Below are positions 1 through 4,733 of a stretch of 5,630 bases of DNA, piece by piece. The notes beneath the pieces were generated by a model. The model saw only the letters and a program-made list of their open reading frames with translations, was not told the origin of the DNA and searched no databases. A program made the position numbers and the translations under genes. Where the stretch lies: positions 1 to 5,630 of the forward strand of contig JAICXR010000253.1 in assembly GCA_025980355.1 (NCBI GenBank), in the 5' to 3' direction. Every line of letters starts with the position of its first letter. Position 1 is the stretch's first letter. The stretch comes from Chloroflexota bacterium (GTDB lineage: Bacteria > Chloroflexota > UBA4733).

Positions 1-281
1 CCCAGCCTCGCCGCACGCATGCCGACGCCGATCTCCCGGAAGGCATCGGTGAGCGAGGAGGCAGCGAAGACGGTGATCGGACCGAGCGGCGCGCCGGTAG
101 TGGACGAGCGTTCGGGTGCGGCCGGGGAAGCGGCCGGAGCGGACTGCGGGGCAGCGTCATCTCGGGTGCCAACGCGGTTGCGGCACGCCGCTAGGGGCAG
201 GGAGGCGGCCAACAGCAGGAGCGTGCGCCGGGCAACGAGAAGCCGAGAAGGCCGGTTGCTGGCCTGACGACGCCCGTTCAC
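1..281 (-). CDS. modA: Molybdate ABC transporter substrate-binding lipoprotein ModA (N-terminal part, runs off left edge)
   Basis: The first 93 codons of a periplasmic or surface-anchored receptor that captures molybdate (possibly tungstate) for a ModBC-type ABC transporter. Translation starts at GTG (281-279), which overlaps the stop of the upstream regulator as GTGA, so the two are probably translationally coupled. The N-terminus is a lipoprotein signal: basic residues including an Arg-Arg pair, a Leu/Ala-rich stretch, then LPLAAC with the lipidated Cys at residue 33. A Pro/Ala/Ser/Thr-rich linker (about residues 34-67) follows. The mature domain opens with ITVFAASSLTDAFREIG (69-85), the diagnostic ModA start in which the paired serines help bind the oxyanion. 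Just after this, the usual Phe-Glu...His-Pro-Gly segment is replaced by a divergent VGMRAARLG, so a nearby frameshift cannot be excluded. The family is about 250 residues, so most of the gene lies outside. Family assignment is firm; molybdate rather than tungstate is inferred. Confidence 0.87.
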   Translation of the reverse strand, partial: MNGRRQASNRPSRLLVARRTLLLLAASLPLAACRNRVGTRDDAAPQSAPAASPAAPERSSTTGAPLGPITVFAASSLTDAFREIGVGMRAARL

Positions 282-1420
282 GCCACCAACTCCGCCACGA
301 TGTTGCCGGTACGGCGGCTGTCGTAGCCGCCGAGCGCCGCCAGCTCCCGCCGGTAAGGGGCGCTGACGGCCACATCGAGCAACGCCTGGACGGCCGGCGA
401 GCGGAAATAGGGGGCGGGGATCACCAGGTCATACGGCTCCTCCTGCAGGGGCAAGAAATCCAGCGCCAGGGCCCGCGCCACGGAGCGGATGCCCGGTCCG
501 GCATCCGCCGCCCCGGCGGCGATGGCCTCGCCGACGGCGAAGTGGCTCGACAACTCGCGCTCGTAGCCGGCGACCTGATCGGCCGGCACACCGCCGGCCG
601 CCAACCAGGCATCGAGGAGCAGCCGGCTGCCGCTGCCCAGCTCGCGGTTCACGATCCTGACGTCCGGCCGTACGAGGTCGCCCGCGCTGCGCAGGCCCTT
701 GCTATTCCCCGGCGCCACCAGGAGACCCTGCTGCCAATCGCAGAGGGCGACGACGGCCACCGCTTGCCCCGCCAGTTCCTGCGCGACGTAGGGGAGGTTG
801 CTGACCCCACTCTCGGGGTTGCGCAAGTGGACGCCCGCCGCGTGCACTTCGCCCCTTGCCAGCGCGCGGAGCGCCGTCGTGCTGTTGCCCTGCCGCCAAA
901 CCAACCGCACGTTGGGATGACGCCGGCTGAGGTGGACGCCGAGCACGGCGAGGGCCGGATCACAACCGCACACCACCACCGTCTGCTCGGTGAGCCGCCG
1001 ATCAACCAGGAGCTCCACCGCGACGCGTTGTCCGTCGCCACTCGCCAGCCCGTCCGCCGCTGTCCGGGCGTCGGCGCTGCCGCACAACGGGTAGGCCAGC
1101 GTGCGCTCCCCAACCTGGGCGACCGCCACGCGCTCGGGGAGGACCGAACCGAGGCGCGTGCCGTGCGGCAACTCGGCCTCGATTCGGGCGGGGGCTTCCG
1201 GCAGGGCGAACAGCGCTTCCACCCGACAGCGGAGGACCCGGGCAAGGCGTAGGGCGACCAGCGTGTTCGGCAGATACCGACCGGTCTCGATCGCGTGCAC
1301 CGCCTGCCGCGCCACGCCCGCCTGCTCCGCCAGCGCCTGCTGACTGAGGCCGGCAGCCAGCCGGCGCTGCCGGAGCTGGTTGGTCAAAGTCGCCAAGTCG
1401 CGCCGATCTCCTCCCGACAT
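278..1420 (-). CDS. Helix-turn-helix regulator fused to a molybdate-receptor-like (COG1910, PBP-like) domain
   Basis: A 380-residue one-component transcription factor. Residues about 13-71 form an XRE/Cro-type helix-turn-helix (LSQQALAEQAGVARQAVHAIETG), the DNA-binding part. Residues about 147-365 form a cytoplasmic periplasmic-binding-protein-like domain of the COG1910/PF12727 type. Recognisable blocks are CGCDPAL (151-157), GNSTTALRAL...GEVHAAGVHL (178-199), NRELGSGSRLLLDAWL (258-273) and SSHFAVGEAIAAGAADAGPGI (291-311). In related proteins this domain is thought to bind molybdate or tungstate and control uptake or cofactor genes. Residues 75-146 are a linker that I cannot assign. The gene overlaps modA by 4 bp, which supports a molybdate-responsive role. 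ATG 1420 was chosen because the domain starts a few residues later and a -10-like TACAAT lies 8 nt upstream. It has no Shine-Dalgarno, so the message may be leaderless. An alternative is TTG at 1396, 13 nt after GGAGG. The longer reading frame upstream is promoter DNA. Ligand and targets are inferred. Confidence 0.88.
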   Translation of the reverse strand: MSGGDRRDLATLTNQLRQRRLAAGLSQQALAEQAGVARQAVHAIETGRYLPNTLVALRLARVLRCRVEALFALPEAPARIEAELPHGTRLGSVLPERVAVAQVGERTLAYPLCGSADARTAADGLASGDGQRVAVELLVDRRLTEQTVVVCGCDPALAVLGVHLSRRHPNVRLVWRQGNSTTALRALARGEVHAAGVHLRNPESGVSNLPYVAQELAGQAVAVVALCDWQQGLLVAPGNSKGLRSAGDLVRPDVRIVNRELGSGSRLLLDAWLAAGGVPADQVAGYERELSSHFAVGEAIAAGAADAGPGIRSVARALALDFLPLQEEPYDLVIPAPYFRSPAVQALLDVAVSAPYRRELAALGGYDSRRTGNIVAELVA

Positions 1421-1428
1421 ACGATGCC

Positions 1429-1457
1429 ATTGTACGATACAACGACCATCATGTACG
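1429..1457 (-). promoter_or_regulatory. Candidate promoter of the regulator-modA operon
   Basis: Read on the minus strand, TACAAT (1434-1429) matches the -10 consensus at five of six positions. CGTACA (1457-1452) lies 17 bp upstream as a weak -35, matching only its last three bases. Transcription would begin at about 1422-1421, next to the ATG at 1420, which predicts a leaderless or nearly leaderless message. This agrees with the lack of a Shine-Dalgarno before that ATG. The weak -35 limits confidence. Confidence 0.45.
1430..1442. promoter_or_regulatory. Perfect palindrome TTGTA-CGA-TACAA, candidate autoregulatory operator
   Basis: Two 5-bp arms in perfect inverted symmetry around a 3-bp centre, ending 9 bp before the regulator's ATG and covering the proposed -10. 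A dimeric helix-turn-helix protein bound here would block its own promoter. It does not match the E. coli ModE site closely, as expected for an unrelated DNA-binding domain. Its function is inferred from symmetry and position. Confidence 0.45.
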
Positions 1458-1469
1458 CTGTTGTAGCGT
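1434..1469. repeat. Inverted repeat ACGATACAAC-N16-GTTGTAGCGT
   Basis: The arms at 1434-1443 and 1460-1469 are inverted copies with 9 of 10 positions matching, separated by 16 bp. The left arm shares bases with the shorter TTGTA-N3-TACAA palindrome, so the region may hold one strong and one weaker operator half-set. In addition, TGTACG recurs at 1431-1436 and 1452-1457, 21 bp or about two helical turns apart. Confidence 0.45.
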
Positions 1470-1509
1470 CTTTGAGGGCCGCTCCCAGTCCCTTCCAAGA
1501 TTCGCGGCG

Positions 1510-1515
1510 TATAAT
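1510..1515 (+). promoter_or_regulatory. Consensus -10 element (TATAAT) for the rightward operon
   Basis: An exact TATAAT in otherwise GC-rich DNA, facing the membrane-protein gene and predicting transcription from about 1522 with a leader of about 100 nt. No acceptable -35 lies at 16-18 bp and there is no extended -10 TGn, so the promoter may need an activator. The exact hexamer in such GC-rich DNA is unlikely to be chance but is not proof. Confidence 0.45.
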
Positions 1516-1520
1516 GCGCC

Positions 1521-1532
1521 ACCGGCGCCGGT
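1521..1532. promoter_or_regulatory. 12-bp perfect palindrome ACCGGCGCCGGT at the predicted start of transcription
   Basis: A perfect self-complementary 12-mer beginning 6 bp after the TATAAT, so it would cover the transcription start. This is a typical place for a repressor site. GC-only palindromes are common at this base composition, so the assignment is tentative. Confidence 0.25.
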
Positions 1533-1622
1533 CGAGGTGCGCCGGCCCGAAGTGCCGCGCTGGTGACGATCCACGATGGTCGCTGACGTGGACTCCGGAC
1601 GCCGCGGGACATCGGAGGCTGG

Positions 1623-2657
1623 ATGCCCAGTCGCAACGCGCACCGGATGGCCGAACGGCTAGCAACCCGCCCAGGCCGGCCGGCGCTGCCACCATTGCCC
1701 AGCATCCGCGCCCTGGTTCGCACCGCCGCCATCATCGCCGCCGTGTCCCTGGCCATCGGCGTGGTGCTGACCTGGCGGCTGGGCAATGGCGTTTGGACGG
1801 CGGCGCTGGCCACCGTGCTCCCGATCCTCTTCCTGTTGGGGGCCGGCAGCCAGGGTTGCCGCTTCCTGCGCTGGCACGTGTTGGCGAAGCGGCGCGTCCC
1901 CGCGCTGCGGATCACGGATAGCCTGCGCATCTATCTCGCCGGCTTTGCGCTCGAGTTGACGCCCGGGCGGGTGGGAGCTTTTCTCAAATTCTCGCTCCTG
2001 CGCCGGGCGACGGGCGTGCCGGAGTCGGAGACGGTCGCCATCGTCGCCGTGGAGGCAACGGCCGAGATCGTCAGCTTCCTCTTCGTCGCCGTCGGGGGCG
2101 CGGTCGCTGGCGGCTACGCCCCGCCCCGACTGGGCGCGGGCGTCGTGTTCGCCCTGATCGTCCTCGTGGGTCTGGGCCTGCTCGGGCCCGGCCGGCGCCA
2201 GCTCGGCCGGTGGCGCGTGCTGACCTGGGCGGCCGCGCGCTGGCCGCTGCTGCGCTCCTTCACGGACGGCCTGCTGAGCGTCGGCAGCCCACGGCCGCTC
2301 CTGCTTGCCCTCGGGTGGGCCCTGGCGGCGCGGGCCTGTGAGGTCGCGCTCTTCGCGGTGGCGGCTCGCCACATCGGCCTCGCCCTTCCGCCGGCCGGGA
2401 TGGCGGCGGCGTGGGGAGCGTCGGGCCTCGCCGGGGGCCTGTCGTTGCTGCCGGGCGGCGTGGGGGCGGCGGAGGGCGCCATCGTGGCGACGGTGGCGGG
2501 CCTGGGCGGGAGCGCGTCGCTCGCCTTACTGGCGGCCCTCGTGAGCCGGACCATGACGCTCTGGCTCTGGATCCCGCCCGGCCTCTGCTGCGCCCTGGCG
2601 AGCGCCCGGTCGGCCGCGCCGGAGCGCGATCCCGCGCAGACTCGGGAGCCGGCCTGA
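1623..2657 (+). CDS. Multi-pass membrane protein, UPF0104 / LPG_synthase_TM family (COG0392)
   Basis: A 344-residue integral membrane protein related to the flippase-like N-terminal half of MprF, with no aminoacyl-transferase domain. The length is usual for the stand-alone family. Hydrophobic segments lie at about 31-50, 57-77, 134-159, 163-181, 222-245, 250-275 and 285-325. The two signatures are ELTPGRVGAFLKFSLL (111-126) and SLLPGGVGAAEGAIVA, with its PGG at 277-279. An Arg-rich N-terminus (1-29) precedes the first segment. Members occur beside lipid, glycolipid and glycosyltransferase genes and are suspected of moving lipids between leaflets, although most are uncharacterised. ATG 1623 has GGAGG 4 nt upstream; an internal ATG at 1647 has none. 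This is the first gene of the rightward block, about 110 nt before the glycosyltransferase. A role in placing the sulfolipid or its precursor is inference from context. Confidence 0.85.
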   Translation: MPSRNAHRMAERLATRPGRPALPPLPSIRALVRTAAIIAAVSLAIGVVLTWRLGNGVWTAALATVLPILFLLGAGSQGCRFLRWHVLAKRRVPALRITDSLRIYLAGFALELTPGRVGAFLKFSLLRRATGVPESETVAIVAVEATAEIVSFLFVAVGGAVAGGYAPPRLGAGVVFALIVLVGLGLLGPGRRQLGRWRVLTWAAARWPLLRSFTDGLLSVGSPRPLLLALGWALAARACEVALFAVAARHIGLALPPAGMAAAWGASGLAGGLSLLPGGVGAAEGAIVATVAGLGGSASLALLAALVSRTMTLWLWIPPGLCCALASARSAAPERDPAQTREPA

Positions 2658-2709
2658 CCTTCCGGCGGGAACTGGCGCTAGCGACGGATGGTATGGTAGG
2701 TGCCGATGG

Positions 2710-2735
2710 TCCTGCTTCCCGCCCGAGGGGCAGGA
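2710..2735 (+). other. Possible RNA hairpin in the glycosyltransferase leader
   Basis: TCCTGC (2710-2715) pairs perfectly with GCAGGA (2730-2735). After a two-base TT bulge, CCC pairs with GGG around a GCCCGA loop. No T-run follows, so this is not an intrinsic terminator. It could be an mRNA-processing or translation-control element between two genes of the operon, or it could be chance at this G+C content. Confidence 0.25.
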
Positions 2736-2756
2736 GTGCCGACGCGCGGTTCGGAT

Positions 2757-2771
2757 GGAGTCGGAACGGTG
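2757..2771 (+). promoter_or_regulatory. Ribosome binding site that decides the glycosyltransferase start
   Basis: GGAG at 2757-2760 lies 8 nt before GTG 2769, which is good spacing. The upstream in-frame candidates, GTG 2700, ATG 2706 and GTG 2736, have poor or badly placed sites. The leader hairpin also lies upstream of this start. Confidence 0.6.
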
Positions 2772-3968
2772 AGCAGCCCGGACGACGCGGCGTCGACACT
2801 CCCGACGGACCGGCCGCTGCGCGTCGCCATCGTCACCGAGACCTTCCTGCCAAAGATGGACGGCATCGTCCGCTTCCTCCTCGAGTTCCTCGCCTATCTC
2901 CGCCACCGGGGCCACGCGGCCGTGGTGTGCTGCCCGGGGCCCGGCCCGGCCCGGGTCGACGGCTTCGAGGTCGTCCGCGACGCCGGTGTCAGTTTCTCGC
3001 CCTATCCGGAGCTGCGCCTCGCGCCGTGCGCTCCCCGCATGGCCGCCGCCCTGCTGTCCTGGCAACCGGACATCGTGCATCTCGCCGGCCCGGTGCTCCT
3101 CGGCGCCCAGGCAATGTACCTCGCGCGCCTCTTGGACGTTCCCGTGGCCGGCCATTTTCAGACGAACCTGCCCCGCTACGTGCGCCACTACGGCGCGCCC
3201 TGGCTCGCCCCTCTCACGTGGGCCTATCTGGTGGCGCTCCATAACCGCTGCGCCCGCACCTACGTGCCGTCGCGCCAGGTGGCGGCCGAGGTGCGCAGCC
3301 ACGGCATGCGGCGGGTGCAGGTGTTGCCGCGCGGCGTCGACGCGGCGGCCTTTCGGCCCTCCCTTCGCAGCGAGGCGGTCCGGCGAGGCTGGGGGGCGGG
3401 GCCGGATGATCTGGTATTCCTCTACGCGGGTCGGGTGGCGGCCGAGAAGAACCTGGCGAGGCTGACCGAGCTGGCGGCGGCTGTCCCCGGCGCCCGGGTC
3501 GTGGTCGTCGGCGACGGCCCCTTCCGTCCGGCGCTGGAGTCCGCCCTTGGCGCCCGGGCGCGCTTCACCGGCCACCTGCACGGGGACGCTTTGGCCGCCG
3601 CCTACGCCTCCGCCGACATCTTCGCCTTCCCATCGCTCACCGAAACATTCGGCCTGGTCCTCCTGGAGGCCATGGCGAGCGGCCTGCCGGTGCTGGCCAT
3701 GCGCGCCGGTGGGGTCCCCGATGTCGTGGAAGATAGCCGGAACGGCCTGCTGTGCGACCCCCGTGTGCCGAATTCCTGGGTGGAACAGGCCCGTCGCCTG
3801 GCGGCGGAGCCGGCCCTGCGGCAACGCCTCGGCGAGCAGGGCCGCGCGACGGCACTCGCCCGGACCTGGCCGGCCATGTTCGACCGCCTCCTGGCGGACT
3901 ACCGGCAACTGGCGGCAGCCCGGCCCCGGGCAGTCGGGGCGCATCAGGGCGGGGCAGCGCCATGCTAG
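2769..3968 (+). CDS. sqdX: GT4-family glycosyltransferase, probable SQDG synthase (SqdX-like)
   Basis: A 399-residue GT-B glycosyltransferase that probably transfers sulfoquinovose from UDP-sulfoquinovose to diacylglycerol, the last step of SQDG synthesis, at the inner face of the membrane. The N-terminal glycosyltransferase-4 domain opens with TETFLPKMDGIV (from residue 23), the start shared by SqdX, plant SQD2 and mycobacterial-type mannosyltransferases. A GHFQTNLPRYVRHYG block resembles the acceptor-side loop of SqdX. The C-terminal donor domain has LPRGVD (RGVD 188-191), AGRVAAEKN (Arg222, Lys227), VVVGDGP (GDG 248-250) and ETFGLVLLE, the E-x7-E motif (Glu292, Glu300). GTG 2769 was chosen for its Shine-Dalgarno and because the domain begins about 15 residues later; a start at 2700 would add 23 residues. 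The stop overlaps the PHP gene by 7 bp. Without sqdB nearby, a GDP-mannose-dependent mannosyltransferase would be equally plausible; the context makes SqdX the better call. Confidence 0.8.
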   Translation: MSSPDDAASTLPTDRPLRVAIVTETFLPKMDGIVRFLLEFLAYLRHRGHAAVVCCPGPGPARVDGFEVVRDAGVSFSPYPELRLAPCAPRMAAALLSWQPDIVHLAGPVLLGAQAMYLARLLDVPVAGHFQTNLPRYVRHYGAPWLAPLTWAYLVALHNRCARTYVPSRQVAAEVRSHGMRRVQVLPRGVDAAAFRPSLRSEAVRRGWGAGPDDLVFLYAGRVAAEKNLARLTELAAAVPGARVVVVGDGPFRPALESALGARARFTGHLHGDALAAAYASADIFAFPSLTETFGLVLLEAMASGLPVLAMRAGGVPDVVEDSRNGLLCDPRVPNSWVEQARRLAAEPALRQRLGEQGRATALARTWPAMFDRLLADYRQLAAARPRAVGAHQGGAAPC

Positions 3969-4696
3969 CGCCGCCGAGCTCCCGCCGGGCCGTCCGCGGT
4001 AGCGCGGACCTGCACATCCACACCTGTTACTCGGACGGTCGCCCCACACCGCGGCAGGTACTGGCCCACGTCCGGGCCATGGGCGAGCTCCAGGTGATTG
4101 CAATCACCGACCACAACACGATCGCCGGTGCCGTGCGGGCCGCGGCGCTGGCCCCCGAGTATGGCGTGGCGGTGATCGTGGGGGAGGAGGTGTCCTCCAC
4201 CGGCGGACACATCCTCGGCCTCTTCCTGCAGGAGCATGTCCCTCCCGGCCTGTCCGCCGAGGCCACCATCCGGGCGATTCATGAGCAGGGCGGCATCGCC
4301 GTGGCCGCGCATCCGTGCTACCGTCCCCTCCGCCCGCAGGGGCCGGACGGCCGGCCGACGATGGAATCGGTGGGGCCGCTGATGGAGACGTTGCCCTTCG
4401 ACGCCGTGGAGGTCGTGAACGGCACGCCGTTCCTGGGTCCGGCCAATCAGCGGGCGCAATGTCGCAACCGGGGCCCAACGCGCCGAGCGGAAGTGGGGGC
4501 CTCGGACGCCCACATCCTCTCGGCGATCGGGAAGGGGTACACGCGGTTCTCGGGCCGGACGCCTGAAGAGTTGCGGCACGCCATCCTCGAGGGCCGGACG
4601 GTGGCCTGGTCGCGTCCCTATAGCGTCGGCGACCTCGCGGCCTACCTCCGCTTCTGGCTGGGCGTCTCCCTGGAACGCGGCCAGCCGGCGTGGTAG
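3962..4696 (+). CDS. PHP-domain metal-dependent phosphoesterase
   Basis: A 244-residue stand-alone PHP (polymerase and histidinol phosphatase) protein, predicted to be a cytoplasmic phosphomonoesterase or phosphodiesterase with a multi-metal site. The ligand motifs are present in order: DLHIHTCYSDG (His18, His20, Asp25), TDHNT (Asp50, His51), GEE (Glu75, Glu76), GGHILG (His83), AHP (His117) and GASDAH (Asp182, His184). This suggests an active enzyme rather than a decayed one. Residues 120-180 (Pro/Arg-rich, then VEVVNGTPF) are the region that varies most between family members and probably sets specificity. ATG 3962 overlaps the glycosyltransferase stop by 7 bp, so translation is probably coupled. 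SqdB follows after 37 nt. The substrate is unknown. From context it could act on a phosphorylated lipid or sugar intermediate, but close relatives also include nucleotide 3',5'-bisphosphate and RNA phosphatases. Family call firm, role open. Confidence 0.87.
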   Translation: MLAPPSSRRAVRGSADLHIHTCYSDGRPTPRQVLAHVRAMGELQVIAITDHNTIAGAVRAAALAPEYGVAVIVGEEVSSTGGHILGLFLQEHVPPGLSAEATIRAIHEQGGIAVAAHPCYRPLRPQGPDGRPTMESVGPLMETLPFDAVEVVNGTPFLGPANQRAQCRNRGPTRRAEVGASDAHILSAIGKGYTRFSGRTPEELRHAILEGRTVAWSRPYSVGDLAAYLRFWLGVSLERGQPAW

Positions 4697-4733
4697 CGGC
4701 ACATTCGGCGAACGAAAAAGAAGGGACGAGAAC

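Larger units (their letters stand above)
1421..1622. promoter_or_regulatory. Divergent intergenic promoter region
   Basis: About 200 bp separate the start codons of the leftward molybdate block and the rightward sulfolipid block. The part next to the regulator (about 1421-1470) is clearly richer in A+T than its surroundings and carries TTGTA/TACAA motifs. A consensus TATAAT facing right sits at 1510-1515. The remainder (1533-1612) would be the 5' leader of the rightward transcript, and I see no riboswitch fold or small gene in it. Confidence 0.75.

Noticed and set aside
116..1252. 378-codon open frame on the plus strand
   Set aside because: Antisense shadow of the regulator and modA start. 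The translation is Arg/Ala/Gly-rich low-complexity with no domain, and the opposite strand encodes clear helix-turn-helix, PBP and ModA motifs.
1295..1921. 208-codon open frame on the plus strand across the divergent region
   Set aside because: It overlaps the regulator start, the promoter elements and the true membrane-protein frame. It has no domain and no ribosome binding site.
1421..1930. 170-codon N-terminal extension of the regulator, up to position 1930
   Set aside because: It would run through the promoter region and into the divergent membrane-protein gene. The extra residues look like random high-GC translation, and the helix-turn-helix begins right after ATG 1420.
2659..2672. Short TTCC-GGCG-GGAA hairpin after the membrane-protein stop, as a terminator
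   Set aside because: Only 4 bp of stem and no T-run, and the next gene is co-directional. Not a credible terminator.
2700..2768. 23-residue N-terminal extension of the glycosyltransferase from GTG 2700
   Set aside because: There is a poor ribosome site at 2700 and a good one before GTG 2769. The extension adds non-conserved residues ahead of the domain and contains the hairpin.
2526..4103. 525-codon open frame on the minus strand
   Set aside because: Shadow of the glycosyltransferase and PHP genes, whose plus-strand frames carry complete family motifs. The shadow protein has no recognisable domain.
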